Assembly (NCBI RefSeq): GCF_006716905.1
Contig: NZ_VFPV01000002.1
Location: 958,501 to 1,022,500 of the forward strand
Direction: 5' to 3'
DNA from: Acidovorax temperans
GTDB lineage: Bacteria > Pseudomonadota > Gammaproteobacteria > Burkholderiales > Burkholderiaceae_C
DNA: 64,000 nucleotides
The notes beneath the pieces were generated by a model. That model was not told the origin of the DNA and did no database searches. It saw only the letters and a list, made by a program, of their open reading frames with translations. This document shows positions 9,292-18,604 of this stretch, piece by piece. Position 1 is the stretch's first letter; each line of letters begins with the position of its first letter. The position numbers were made by a program, and so were the translations under genes.

Positions 9292-10418
9292 AGTCGGGGG
9301 TCAAAGCCATCGCATGGGTGGCTGTCGGTGCTGTGGTTGCCGCTCTGACAGCAGGCGGGTTGGTGTTATGGAATAGCTCCACACCCGCACCGGTGCGCAT
9401 CGGCATTCTGGGCGAGATGACAGGGCGCTCCACGGACATCGGCATTGCTATGCGCAACGGGGTGTTGATCGCCATCGACGAATACAAAACCAAAGGCCTG
9501 CTCAAAGGCGCCGAGGTGGAAGTGCTGGTGCGGGATGCTGGCGACACGCGAGAGTCGGCCGAGCAGGCAGCCCGCGAACTGGCCGCCGCGCGGCCACTGG
9601 TGGTGGTGGGCCCTGTGAGCACCGTGACGGTGGAGGCGGCCTTTCCGCCTCTGGACGCCGCCGGCATCGTGGTCATGGCTCCGGTCGCATCGGCCCTGCA
9701 TTTGAGCGGGCGCGACGACCAACTGTTTCGCGGCAACTGGACGACCAGCGAAAACGGCAGCAACTACGCCCGGCACTACTTCGATGCAGGCATCCAGACG
9801 GTGTCGGTTGTCATCAATCTGAACAACCGCGCCTTTACTGACAGCTGGTTCACTGAATTCCGCAGCGCGTATGAGGCACTGGGCGGCAAAGTGCTGGCCC
9901 ATGAATACTTCGATTCGGCCGACTCCAGTCTGGAGGGCGTGCTGCAAAAGCTGCTGGCACCAAAACCTGCAGCGCTGGTGCTGATTGCCAATGCATCAGA
10001 TGCTGGCCGCCTCGCTCAGCAGACCCGCAAGCTCAATGCCGATGTGCCCCTGATTGCTTCGGCGTGGGCGGCAACGACGCACCTCATCCAGCAAGGAGGC
10101 AAGGCGGTGGAAGGGCTGCGCATTGTGCAAAACGTCTTCCGCGACGATACCTCGGTTGCCTACCAGTCGTTCATTGCCACCTATCACGAGCGCTTCAACC
10201 GGGAGCCTGAGTACATCAGCATCCTGTCTTATGACATGGCCGCCGCTGCGTTGCAGGCGCATATGCGGCGCACCGATGGCATGGGCCTGAAGCAGGCTCT
10301 GCTGACCCATGGCCCGTTTGATGGCCTGCAGCAGAAAATCCGCTTCAACGCCACGGGCGACAACGGACGCGCCGCCTATTTCATGGTGGTGCGCGACGGA
10401 CGCTTTGTGCGCGAGTAA
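9288..10418 (+). CDS. Branched-chain-amino-acid-type periplasmic binding protein
   Basis: 376-residue type I periplasmic binding protein (Peripla_BP_6, LivJ-like): VRIGILGEMTGRSTDIGIAMRNG starts lobe 1, and ELAAARPLVVVGPVSTVTVEA follows. An N-terminal hydrophobic segment (about residues 6-28) without a lipobox serves as signal peptide or membrane anchor. Its ATG overlaps the stop of the response regulator (ATGA), and the histidine kinase begins 11 bp after its stop. No ABC permease or ATPase gene is nearby. It therefore probably acts as the ligand-sensing subunit of the adjacent kinase rather than in uptake. The ligand is unknown. Confidence 0.88.
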   Translation: MKSGVKAIAWVAVGAVVAALTAGGLVLWNSSTPAPVRIGILGEMTGRSTDIGIAMRNGVLIAIDEYKTKGLLKGAEVEVLVRDAGDTRESAEQAARELAAARPLVVVGPVSTVTVEAAFPPLDAAGIVVMAPVASALHLSGRDDQLFRGNWTTSENGSNYARHYFDAGIQTVSVVINLNNRAFTDSWFTEFRSAYEALGGKVLAHEYFDSADSSLEGVLQKLLAPKPAALVLIANASDAGRLAQQTRKLNADVPLIASAWAATTHLIQQGGKAVEGLRIVQNVFRDDTSVAYQSFIATYHERFNREPEYISILSYDMAAAALQAHMRRTDGMGLKQALLTHGPFDGLQQKIRFNATGDNGRAAYFMVVRDGRFVRE

Positions 10419-10429
10419 CAAGGCACGGC

Positions 10430-12784
10430 ATGAACGCCCCCTCGCCGGACACCAGCCCCGACCCGCCAGGGCCTTCGCGCAAGCTGGTATTCGGGCTCAA
10501 AACCTACCTCAGCCTGATGCTGGCGGCCGTCTCGACGCTGAGCTTTCTGGTGTCGGGCATGGTGCTGTTCATCTACCGGGTGCCGCAGATCACCGAAGCC
10601 ACCCGGGCCGGGCTGATTACGGAGGCGCAGAACCTTGCGCTGCGCACCGAGCTGGTACTGGCGGGCATGGAGACCCAGTTGGAGCTGGTGTCTTCTTTGC
10701 TGCTGGCGGACGCCGACGAGCAGAACCTGCAGTTCATTCTGTCCAGCACGGCCGGCAAAAGCAGTCGGTTTTCCGCCGTCTACCAGCTCGACAAGAACGG
10801 CACCGTGGTGCGTGCTGCCGTAAAGCCGCTCATCGATGAGCGGCGCCGACAGGAATTGCTGGGCAACGACTACTCGCGCGTGCCGCACGTGATCAACTTG
10901 CGCGAGAGCGTGACACCCGTCTGGAGCGAACAATACATCTCCAACATCAGCGACTCCGTCACGGTCGCCGTCGGCGCCCGCGTGGGTGAGGGGGCGTTGA
11001 TTGCAGAAGTGCCGCTTGAGCACATCCTGGAGTCATTGCAAACATCCAAGGGAGCGGGCGAGGCGGCGGTCTGGCTTCTGGACAACAAGGGCGAAATGCT
11101 GGCCGACAGCGAAGACAGCTCCCGGGTGGGCGTGGTCAATGTGAGCAGCGAACCCTTGTTTCGCGAGGCTTCCTCCCGCTGGTCGCTGGCGGGGCAGATG
11201 CGTTTTGAGGGGCGTAACTTTGATGCGGCTGTAGCGCGCACCCGAGCCGTGAACTGGTTTGTCGTGACCCGATTGCCTGCGGGGCTGGCCAGCCCGGCGA
11301 TTGCCTCCACGCTGGAACTGGTTTTTGCCGTGACGGCGGGGGCCGCCCTGTTGGGCCTGTTGCTGTCGCCGCTGCTGGCGTTGTGGGTGGCGCGGCCCCT
11401 GGCCACCTTCACCCGACAGGCACGCCGCGTGGCCAATGGCGAGCTGCCCGGCCCCTGGCCCGAGGGGCGTTCACTGGAGCTCAACAACCTCTCCGCCGAC
11501 CTGGACCGCATGGCTCGCAGTCTGCTCGCCCGCGAGCGTGAGTTGGAGGCCATCTTCAACGCCTCGCCCATCGGGATCGCCGTGACGAGCCTGGGTAGGC
11601 AGCCGCGCATCATCAAGGTCAACGACACGCTGCTGCAGCTTTTTGGCCATCCTCGCCAGGCGCTCATCGGCCGCAGCAGTGCCGATCTGAACATGTGGGC
11701 CGATCCCCGCGATCGGGAGCGCCTGTTTCAGGCGGTGGAGCAAGGCCAGGAGGTAGAGATGGAGACTTGGGGCCTGCGGGCCGATGGCGGGCGCTTTTTG
11801 GCGGCGCACACCGCGCGTACGTACACCGACGCCTCAGGTCAGGATAGGTTCGCAGTCATCGTGTTGCGTGACATCACCGAGTTGCGCCGCATTGAAGACG
11901 AAATCCGCCATCTCAACGCCGACCTGGAGCGCCGCGTGCAGGAACGCACCCAGGAACTGGTACAGACCAATGACCGCCTCTCTACCACGCTGGAATCCTT
12001 GCAGCGAACGCAGGACGAATTGGTGCGCGCTGAAAAGCTGGCCTCGCTGGGGGCGCTGGTGGCCGGCATTGCCCATGAGCTGAACACCCCGCTGGGCAAT
12101 GGCGTGATGGCTGTGTCCACGATGCGCGCAGCCCTGAGCAGCTTTCAGGTGGAAAGCGCCCAAGGCCTCAAACGTTCCTCACTGGATCGGCTCGTGGCCG
12201 CCATGGAGATGGGCAGCGACATTGCACAGCGCAACCTGCAGCGCGCCGCCGAGTTGGTTACCAGTTTCAAACAGGTGGCTGCCGACCAGACCAGCGCCCA
12301 GCGCCGCCGTTTTGACCTGCGCGAAGTGTGCGATGAAATCGTGCTCACGCTGCGCCCGGTGCTCAAACAGTGCGATGCACAGGTGGTGATGAGCGTTCCA
12401 GAAGGTCTGGTGCTGGACAGCTACCCCGGTGCGCTGTGGCAGGTGCTGACCAACTTGGTGACGAATGCCATCACGCACGCCTTTGAAGGGCACACTTCCC
12501 CTCGCATCACCATCACCGCCGCAGCCCTCGGCCCTGACCGCGTGGCGATGAACGTGGCCGATAACGGCCAGGGCATTGCGCCAGAGCTGCTGCCGCGCAT
12601 CTTCGACCCCTTCGTCACCACCCGCATGGGGCGTGGTGGCACAGGGCTCGGTCTGCACATCGTGCACAACCTGGTGTTTAACACCCTGGGCGGTAGCGTG
12701 AGTGTGAAGAGCCAGGTGGGGGAGGGCACGGAGTTTCAGCTGGAGTTGCCACTCATTGCCCCGGCGCAGGCCAAGCCAGAGTGA
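10430..12784 (+). CDS. PAS-containing sensor histidine kinase
   Basis: 784-residue membrane sensor kinase. A first membrane helix lies at about residues 27-47, then a periplasmic sensor region to about 300, then a second helix at about 300-325. HAMP follows (ARPLATFTRQARRVANGEL), then PAS/PAC (about 370-490), a coiled coil (DLERRVQERTQELVQ), a HisKA domain with His549 in AGIAHELNTPLG, and a complete HATPase_c (NAITHAF, ADNGQGI, TTRMGRGGTGLGL). It has no receiver domain. Co-directional tight spacing with the binding protein and the EAL response regulator implies one phosphorelay: periplasmic ligand, kinase, c-di-GMP phosphodiesterase. It is the last gene of the run. Confidence 0.9.
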   Translation: MNAPSPDTSPDPPGPSRKLVFGLKTYLSLMLAAVSTLSFLVSGMVLFIYRVPQITEATRAGLITEAQNLALRTELVLAGMETQLELVSSLLLADADEQNLQFILSSTAGKSSRFSAVYQLDKNGTVVRAAVKPLIDERRRQELLGNDYSRVPHVINLRESVTPVWSEQYISNISDSVTVAVGARVGEGALIAEVPLEHILESLQTSKGAGEAAVWLLDNKGEMLADSEDSSRVGVVNVSSEPLFREASSRWSLAGQMRFEGRNFDAAVARTRAVNWFVVTRLPAGLASPAIASTLELVFAVTAGAALLGLLLSPLLALWVARPLATFTRQARRVANGELPGPWPEGRSLELNNLSADLDRMARSLLARERELEAIFNASPIGIAVTSLGRQPRIIKVNDTLLQLFGHPRQALIGRSSADLNMWADPRDRERLFQAVEQGQEVEMETWGLRADGGRFLAAHTARTYTDASGQDRFAVIVLRDITELRRIEDEIRHLNADLERRVQERTQELVQTNDRLSTTLESLQRTQDELVRAEKLASLGALVAGIAHELNTPLGNGVMAVSTMRAALSSFQVESAQGLKRSSLDRLVAAMEMGSDIAQRNLQRAAELVTSFKQVAADQTSAQRRRFDLREVCDEIVLTLRPVLKQCDAQVVMSVPEGLVLDSYPGALWQVLTNLVTNAITHAFEGHTSPRITITAAALGPDRVAMNVADNGQGIAPELLPRIFDPFVTTRMGRGGTGLGLHIVHNLVFNTLGGSVSVKSQVGEGTEFQLELPLIAPAQAKPE

Positions 12785-13103
12785 GTGCTCTGGGGGCGTC
12801 CCTTTGGCTGTAGCGTGGCTTGAGTCAGCCGTCATGCCGATGGTCACCTCCAGGTGAAGCTTGGCGGGCGCGCACCTTGTCTTCGGACGTCGCGTTTGTG
12901 GGCAACACCCGCTCTCGTCTTTTATGCCCCGGTGTACGTTCCCGTACCCAAGCCAGTCATTTCCTTGGACACACCATGTTGACTGGCTTGTGCGTGTCAT
13001 CCCCCCCGCCTGCGTGCAGAATGTCACAACTATTGCCCGCACGCGGGTGGCCCAGGCGGTTTGCAGCCCTTCCAGGGCTGGTTCTTACTCTTCAGGTGCC
13101 CTC
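12785..13103 (+). other. Intergenic region with a 10-bp inverted repeat
   Basis: No convincing gene in 319 bp. It carries a perfect inverted repeat, AAGCCAGTCA (12950-12959) and TGACTGGCTT (12980-12989), with a 20-nt spacer and no T-run. This could be a protein-binding site or a weak terminator for the kinase operon. No clear promoter was identified. Confidence 0.5.
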
Positions 13104-13710
13104 ATGACCCAAGTGATCAACGTCAACCCTTCTTTCCCCATCGGCTTCCAGCCCTTGGCGGGCACCCGCGCTGATTGCGATGCTTGTGGCAATGCAGAGC
13201 GCGTCGGTTTTCCTTTGAATTTGCCTACCAGCCCATTGTGGATGTGCAGACGCACCAGGTGTTTGCCCACGAGGCGCTGGTGCGCGGCCCGCAGGGCGAG
13301 GGGGCGGCCAGCGTGCTGGCGCAGGTGAACGAACTCAACCGCTACCGGTTCGACCAGGCCTGCCGCGTCAAGGCGATCAAGGGGGCGAAAGAGCTGGGCA
13401 TGACCGAGCACCTGTCCATCAACTTCCTGCCCAACGCCATCTACAAGCCCGAGCTGTGCATTCGCACTACGCTGGAGGCCGCACGGGTGAATGGCTTTCC
13501 GCTGGATCGCATCATTTTTGAAGTGACCGAAGGCGAGCGCATTGAGGACGGCCCTGGTTTGCGCAGATCTTGCGCGAGTACAAGCGCAGCGGCTTCAAAA
13601 CGGCTATTGACGACTGTGGTATCCGGCTCATGCAGGGCTATTTGTTTGCCAAGCCCGCGCTGCGTGCGATGGCGCCGCTGCGTGAAGAAGCCTTTGCCCC
13701 CGCGCGCTGA
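13104..13710 (+). pseudogene. EAL-domain phosphodiesterase remnant
   Basis: Decayed EAL protein readable only across three frames. ATG 13104 opens MTQVINVNPSFPIGFQPLAG. At 13208-13211 a T run seems one base short, and the frame changes to FEFAYQPIVDVQTHQVFAHE (the EAL motif region; EALVRG follows). At 13552-13554 a C run seems one short, and the frame changes again to WFAQILREYKRSGFKTAIDD. Straight after AIDD (about 13613) the text jumps to GIRLMQGYLFAKPAL. This omits roughly 90-100 residues normally carrying the DDFG continuation, the KxD strand and EGVE. The deletion cannot be a simple sequencing error, so the gene is taken as dead. Confidence 0.85.
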
Positions 13711-13729
13711 GCGGCCCTGCGGGCGTGTT

Positions 13730-14626
13730 TCAGGGGCTGTGGCACTCGGCCACCAGCCAGTCCCGAAAGGCCTTGACCAGAGGCGACTGCGCGCGCGCCT
13801 CGGGGTACACCAAGTAATACGCATCGGTGCTGGTCAGCACCAGGTCTGACAGCTCTACCAGGCTGCCTGCGGCCAGTTCCTGCTCGATCAAGAAGCGCGG
13901 CAGCAGCGCCGCACCCAGGTGCGACACCGCAGCTTGCGCAATCATGGCGAAGTGCTCCGACTGGGGGCCACGCAAGGCCAGCGCCGTGGGGGCGCCCGCC
14001 AGTTCAAACCATTCAGCCCACTGCGTGGGGCGGGTGCTTTGCTGCAGCAGCGCCACGCGGGTCAGATCTTGCGCCGTGCGGATGTGGTGACGGTCGCGGT
14101 AGGTGGGGCTGCACACGGGCACGGTTTCTTCGTGCATCAGGTATTCGCACACCGCCCCGGCCCAGTGCGGTGCACCGAAGTGGATGGCTGCGTCAAACGG
14201 CGTGCCAGCAAAGTCAAAAGGCTCGGTGCGTGCTGAGAAATTGACCATGGCCTCAGGGTGCAGGGCCATGAAGCCCCCCAGGCGCGGAATGAGCCAGCGG
14301 GTGCCCAGCGTGGGCAGCACGGCCAAGTTGAGCAGGCCGTCGGTGCTGGCAAACGCCATGGTTTTTTGGGTGCTGGCCGACAGTTGCTGCAGCACGGCCT
14401 GCACATCGGCCGCGTAGATGCGGCCTGCATCGGTCAGCACCACGCGCTGGCGCACGCGGTGAAAGAGGGCGGTGCCCAGTTGCTCCTCCAGCTGGCGAAT
14501 CTGGCGCGATACCGCGCTTTGCGTCAGGTGCAACTCTTCAGCCGCCCGCGAGATGCTGGTGTGCCGGGCAGCTGCCTCAAAGGCCAGCAAGTCGGCAATC
14601 GGCGGCAAAAAGGTCTTGCGGAACAT
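13730..14626 (-). CDS. LysR-family regulator (GcvA-like)
   Basis: 298-residue LysR-type regulator. The winged helix-turn-helix is at about residues 8-65 (SISRAAEELHLTQSAVSRQIRQLEEQLG, given here as the helix pair around residues 24-50). A periplasmic-binding-like effector domain spans about 95-295. Its sequence is closest to the GcvA/AmpR branch (FHRVRQRVVLTDAG). It is divergent from the aldehyde dehydrogenase operon across a 297-bp region, the usual layout for a LysR activator of its neighbour. The inducer is not known, but an amino acid or pathway intermediate fits the operon. Confidence 0.92.
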   Translation of the reverse strand: MFRKTFLPPIADLLAFEAAARHTSISRAAEELHLTQSAVSRQIRQLEEQLGTALFHRVRQRVVLTDAGRIYAADVQAVLQQLSASTQKTMAFASTDGLLNLAVLPTLGTRWLIPRLGGFMALHPEAMVNFSARTEPFDFAGTPFDAAIHFGAPHWAGAVCEYLMHEETVPVCSPTYRDRHHIRTAQDLTRVALLQQSTRPTQWAEWFELAGAPTALALRGPQSEHFAMIAQAAVSHLGAALLPRFLIEQELAAGSLVELSDLVLTSTDAYYLVYPEARAQSPLVKAFRDWLVAECHSP

Positions 14627-14923
14627 GGTGGTGCGGCACTGGGGTTAATGCTGATAGGGAATGAGCTGGCAGCGCTGCGTGCTCACCGTTTCGGTGCGCT
14701 AGCGCTTGCTATTTGAGCGCCAGCTACTCCTGAATTTGCACCCCATTTTGCGGTACTTCATTCTGATCGGGTATGAAGTTGTTCCAATTTTTTGCTATGC
14801 ACTGCCCGGTGCAGGGTGGATAGTGGCACCATCTTTGCTGCTGAATTACCCGCGCCGGGGCGCCTGGGCTGTTGGCCCCTCTGCCCCATGTTTTTTCATT
14901 GAACACCTCACCGGTTGATTGCC
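14627..14923 (+). promoter_or_regulatory. Divergent control region between LysR gene and ALDH operon
   Basis: 297 bp with no gene. It should hold both promoters and the LysR site. It also contains a degenerate palindromic-repeat copy at about 14697-14742. The stretch around 14770-14810 is locally AT-rich (TTGTTCCAATTTTTTGCTAT). I could not assign -35/-10 boxes or a T-N11-A site with confidence. Confidence 0.45.
14697..14742 (-). repeat. Palindromic repeat copy 2, degenerate
   Basis: Read on the minus strand it shows GTAGCTGGCGCT, then CAAGCGCTAGCGC. It matches the core of the family, but the centre is shortened. It is intergenic. Confidence 0.55.
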
Positions 14924-16459
14924 ATGTCTGACACCTCTGTTGCTTCCAGCGTTGTTTCTGAAGTCCATGCCCTGCTGCAGCGCCTGGGCGTACCCGCGTC
15001 TGCTTACCAGGGGGGCGACCTGACCGTGCGCTCGCCTCTCACCGGTGAAGTGGTGGCCCATGTGCCCCAGCACACGCCTGCCCAGACCACCGAGGCTATT
15101 GGTCGTGCCCACAGTGCCTTTGCTGCCTGGCGCACCGTGCCCGCGCCGCGCCGGGGCGAGCTGATCCGCCTGCTGGGCGAAGAGCTGCGCGCCGCCAAGG
15201 CCGACCTGGGCCGCCTGGTGACCTTGGAAGCGGGCAAGATTCCCTCCGAAGGCCTGGGCGAAGTGCAGGAGATGATCGACATCTGCGACTTTGCCGTGGG
15301 CCTGTCGCGCCAGCTCTACGGCCTGACCATTGCTACTGAGCGCCCCGGCCACCGCATGATGGAAACCTGGCACCCGCTGGGCGTGTGCGGCGTCATCTCG
15401 GCCTTCAACTTCCCCGTGGCCGTGTGGTCGTGGAACGCCGCGCTGGCCGTGGTGTGTGGCGACCCGGTGGTGTGGAAGCCGTCTGAGAAAACCCCGCTGA
15501 CGGCCCTGGCCACGCACGCCATCGCCCAGCGCGCGCTGGCCCGTTTTGGCAGCGACGCGCCCGCAGGCCTGCTGGAGCTGATCATTGGCCAGCGCGACAT
15601 TGGCGAGGTGCTGGTTCAGGATGCCCGCGTGCCCGTGCTGTCGGCCACCGGCTCCACCGCCATGGGTCGCGCCGTGGGCCCGCGCCTGGCAGCCCGCTTT
15701 GCCCGCGCCATTCTGGAGCTGGGTGGCAACAACGCTGCCATCGTTGCCCCGTCGGCCGACCTGGACCTGGCGCTGCGCGGCATCGCCTTTGCGGCCATGG
15801 GCACGGCAGGCCAGCGCTGCACCACGCTGCGACGCCTGTTTGTGCACGAAAGCGTGTACGACCAGCTCGTGCCCCAGCTCATCAAGGTATACGGCAACGT
15901 GCAGGTGGGCGACCCGCGCACCGAAGGCACGCTGGTGGGCCCGCTGATCGACCGCATGGCGTTTGACGGCATGCAAAAGGCGCTGGAGCAAAGCCGTGCG
16001 CTGGGTGCCAAGGTGCACGGCGGCGCCCGCGTCGAAGGCCTGGGCGGCCCTGATGCGTACTACGTGCGCCCCGCGCTGGTGGAATTGCAAAAGCATGAAG
16101 GCCCCGCGCTGCACGAAACCTTTGCGCCCATCCTGTACGTCACCCGCTACAGCACGCTGGACGAAGCCATCGCCATGAACAACGCCGTGGGCGCAGGCCT
16201 GTCGTCGTCCATCTTCACGCTGAACATGCGCGAGGCCGAGCAGTTCATGTCGGCCTCGGGCTCTGACTGCGGCATTGCCAACGTCAACATTGGCCCCAGC
16301 GGCGCGGAGATTGGCGGCGCGTTTGGTGGCGAGAAAGAAACCGGCGGCGGCCGCGAGGCGGGCTCCGACAGCTGGAAGGCCTACATGCGCCGTGCGACCA
16401 ACACGGTGAATTATTCGACCGCGCTACCGCTGGCCCAGGGCGTGAAGTTTGACGTGTGA
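14924..16459 (+). CDS. amaB: ALDH7-type aldehyde dehydrogenase (2-aminoadipate semialdehyde dehydrogenase-like)
   Basis: 511-residue NAD(P)-dependent aldehyde dehydrogenase of the ALDH7/antiquitin branch. The family includes AmaB, which oxidises 2-aminoadipate 6-semialdehyde to 2-aminoadipate. Visible elements are the cofactor segment ISAFNFPVAVWSWN, WKPSEKTPL, the general base Glu265 in ELGGNNA and the nucleophile Cys299 in GQRCTTLRR. ALDH7 hallmarks lie near the end (GPSGAEIGGAFGGEKETGGGRE). ATG 14924 gives the family length. The stop shares one base with the next ATG (TGATG), so translation is coupled to the FAD oxidoreductase. The symbol follows family resemblance; the substrate is inferred. 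Confidence 0.85.
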   Translation: MSDTSVASSVVSEVHALLQRLGVPASAYQGGDLTVRSPLTGEVVAHVPQHTPAQTTEAIGRAHSAFAAWRTVPAPRRGELIRLLGEELRAAKADLGRLVTLEAGKIPSEGLGEVQEMIDICDFAVGLSRQLYGLTIATERPGHRMMETWHPLGVCGVISAFNFPVAVWSWNAALAVVCGDPVVWKPSEKTPLTALATHAIAQRALARFGSDAPAGLLELIIGQRDIGEVLVQDARVPVLSATGSTAMGRAVGPRLAARFARAILELGGNNAAIVAPSADLDLALRGIAFAAMGTAGQRCTTLRRLFVHESVYDQLVPQLIKVYGNVQVGDPRTEGTLVGPLIDRMAFDGMQKALEQSRALGAKVHGGARVEGLGGPDAYYVRPALVELQKHEGPALHETFAPILYVTRYSTLDEAIAMNNAVGAGLSSSIFTLNMREAEQFMSASGSDCGIANVNIGPSGAEIGGAFGGEKETGGGREAGSDSWKAYMRRATNTVNYSTALPLAQGVKFDV

Positions 16460-17634
16460 TGCCCATCGTCATCATCGGCGGTGGCGTCATCGGCAGCGCC
16501 ATTGCCTACTTTCTTACCCTGCAGCAGCCGGGCTGTGATGTCGTGGTGGTGGAGCGCGACCCGACCTATGCGCGGGCCTCGTCGGCCCTGTCAGCCAGCT
16601 CTATCCGCCAGCAGTTTTCTACTGACATCAATATCCAGATATCGGCCTACGGCATTGGTTTCTTGCGCAACGTGGGCACGCTCTTGGCTTGCCATGGCGA
16701 CGCGCCCGACATCGGTCTGCATGAAGGCGGCTACCTGTACCTGGCCACCCAGGCGGGCGAGGCCACGCTGCGCGAGAACCACGCGCTGCAAAAACAGCAT
16801 GGTGCCGACGTGGCGCTGCTGAGCCCGCAGCAACTGGCCGAGCGCTTTCCATGGCTGGCACTGAATGATGTGGTGCTGGGCTCGCTGGGCCTGTCGGGCG
16901 AGGGCTGGTTTGATGGCTACCTGCTGTTGACGGCACTGCGCAAAAAGGCACAAAGCCAGGGCGTGCGTTACGTGGCCGATGAGGCCGTGGGGTTCGACAC
17001 AGCGAGCAGCGATGGCGTGCTGCACGTGAACGCGGTGCGCCTGCACAGCGGCGCTGTGCTGCCATGCCGTTATGCGGTGAATGCCGGTGGCCCGTGGGCC
17101 GCTGCCATTGCGGGCTGGGCGGGCATTGACCTGCCCGTGGCGGGCAAGCGCCGCACGGTGTTCAACCTCGCCAGCCCTGCGGCGCTGCCAGGTTGCCCGC
17201 TGCTCATCGACACCAGCGGCATCTGGTTGCGGCCTGAGGGCAAAGGCTTCATCTGTGGCTTTGCGCCGGATGCAGGCAACGATGCCGACTTCGCTCCGCT
17301 GGAGCCTGAGTACGCAGCGTTTGAGGAGCACATCTGGCCCCTGCTTGCCGAGCGCATCCCCGGCTTTGAGGCCCTGCGCATGCAGGGTGCCTGGGCGGGT
17401 TACTACGAGATGAACACCTTCGACCACAACGCGCTGGTGGGCCTGCACACCGCTTGCGACAACCTGGTGTTTGCCAACGGCTTCTCGGGCCATGGCCTGC
17501 AGCAGTGCCCTGCCGTGGGGCGCGGCCTGGCTGAGTGGATGTTGACGGGTCGCTACCAAAGCCTGGACCTGTCGCCGCTGTCCATTGAACGCATTGCACA
17601 GAACCAGCCGCTGCAGGAAAAGAACGTGATCTGA
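16459..17634 (+). CDS. FAD-dependent oxidoreductase of the DAO family
   Basis: 391-residue flavoenzyme of the DAO/sarcosine-oxidase-like superfamily. It has an N-terminal Rossmann dinucleotide motif, IVIIGGGVIGSAIAYFL (residues 3-19), and ends the strand in VVVVERD. The C-terminal segment MNTFDHNALVGLH and the GFSGHGLQQCPAVGRGLAE motif are typical of amine or imino-acid oxidases that bind FAD. ATG 16459 overlaps the ALDH stop; GTG 16456 directly before it is possible. Placed beside an ALDH7 enzyme it may oxidise pipecolate or another cyclic or N-substituted amino acid to the semialdehyde. That role is inference. Confidence 0.82.
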   Translation: MPIVIIGGGVIGSAIAYFLTLQQPGCDVVVVERDPTYARASSALSASSIRQQFSTDINIQISAYGIGFLRNVGTLLACHGDAPDIGLHEGGYLYLATQAGEATLRENHALQKQHGADVALLSPQQLAERFPWLALNDVVLGSLGLSGEGWFDGYLLLTALRKKAQSQGVRYVADEAVGFDTASSDGVLHVNAVRLHSGAVLPCRYAVNAGGPWAAAIAGWAGIDLPVAGKRRTVFNLASPAALPGCPLLIDTSGIWLRPEGKGFICGFAPDAGNDADFAPLEPEYAAFEEHIWPLLAERIPGFEALRMQGAWAGYYEMNTFDHNALVGLHTACDNLVFANGFSGHGLQQCPAVGRGLAEWMLTGRYQSLDLSPLSIERIAQNQPLQEKNVI

Positions 17635-17686
17635 ACAGCCCCGCTTTTTTCAACCTGCCAACGACAACACACAAGGAGACAACGAC

Positions 17687-18604
17687 ATGGCATCTTTTTG
17701 CAAGGCAACGCTCACGGCACTCGCGGCCGGGCTGACCCTGGCATGCGCGGCATTTGCGCCAGCCCATGCCCAGGCCCCAGCCACCAGCACGCTCGACAAG
17801 ATCAAGGCATCGGGCAAGGTGGTGCTGGGCGTGCGCGAGACCTCGCCGCCCATGGCCTACGCACTGGGCGCCAACGAGAAGTACGTGGGCTACCACGTGG
17901 AACTGTGCGAGCGCGTGCTAAAGGAAATCGTGCCCCAGGCCAAGCTCGAATACATGGCCGTGACGGCGCAGAACACACTGCCCCTGGTGCAAAACGGCAC
18001 GCTCGACATTGGCTGCGGCCCCACCACCAACAACACCGCACGACAGCAGCAGGTGGCCTTTGCCGTGACCACCTACGTGAGCGAGGTGCGCATGGCCGTG
18101 CGCAAGGATTCTGATCTGAAGTCCATCAGCCAGCTGGGCAACCGGACCATTGCGGCGTCCACCGGCACCACCGCTGTGCAACTGCTGCGCAAACAAGAGC
18201 GCACGCTGGGCGCGCCCATCAAGACCGTGCTGGGCAAGGACCACCATGAAAGCTTCATGCTGCTCGAATCGGGCCGCGCAGATGCGTTTGTGCTTGACGA
18301 CAACCTGCTCGCCGGGATGATTGCCAATTCCAAAGACCCCTCGGCCTACCGCATCGTGGGTGAACCGCTGGGGGCCGAGCCGATTGCGCTGCTGTTCCGC
18401 AAGGACGACCCGACCTTCAAGGCCGCGGTGGATGGCGTGCTCACCAAGCTCATGCAAAGCGGCGAGATGGAAAAAATCTACACCAAGTGGTTTGTGAACC
18501 CCATTCCACCCAAGAACATGAGCCTGAACCTGCCGCTGGGCACCACGCTGCGCCAGCTGTTTGCCGCGCCCAACGACAAGCCTCTGGAGACTTACCAGCA
18601 ATGA
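17687..18604 (+). CDS. Glutamate/aspartate-type ABC binding protein
   Basis: 305-residue periplasmic solute-binding protein (SBP_bac_3, GltI-like). The signal peptide covers about residues 1-29 (ending APAHAQ), then DKIKASGKVVLGVRETSPPMAY opens lobe 1. Conserved NGTLDIGCGPTTNN and a glycine/threonine-rich AASTGTTAVQLL segment line the usual ligand cleft. An AAGGAGA ribosome site lies at 17671-17677. No permease or ATPase gene follows, so it must use a transporter encoded elsewhere or act in sensing. Its stop overlaps the aminotransferase start (ATGA), tying it to amino-acid catabolism. Confidence 0.88.
   Translation: MASFCKATLTALAAGLTLACAAFAPAHAQAPATSTLDKIKASGKVVLGVRETSPPMAYALGANEKYVGYHVELCERVLKEIVPQAKLEYMAVTAQNTLPLVQNGTLDIGCGPTTNNTARQQQVAFAVTTYVSEVRMAVRKDSDLKSISQLGNRTIAASTGTTAVQLLRKQERTLGAPIKTVLGKDHHESFMLLESGRADAFVLDDNLLAGMIANSKDPSAYRIVGEPLGAEPIALLFRKDDPTFKAAVDGVLTKLMQSGEMEKIYTKWFVNPIPPKNMSLNLPLGTTLRQLFAAPNDKPLETYQQ

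Noticed and set aside
12820..13107. Possible 95-residue protein in the gap before the EAL remnant
   Set aside because: No family match or ribosome site.
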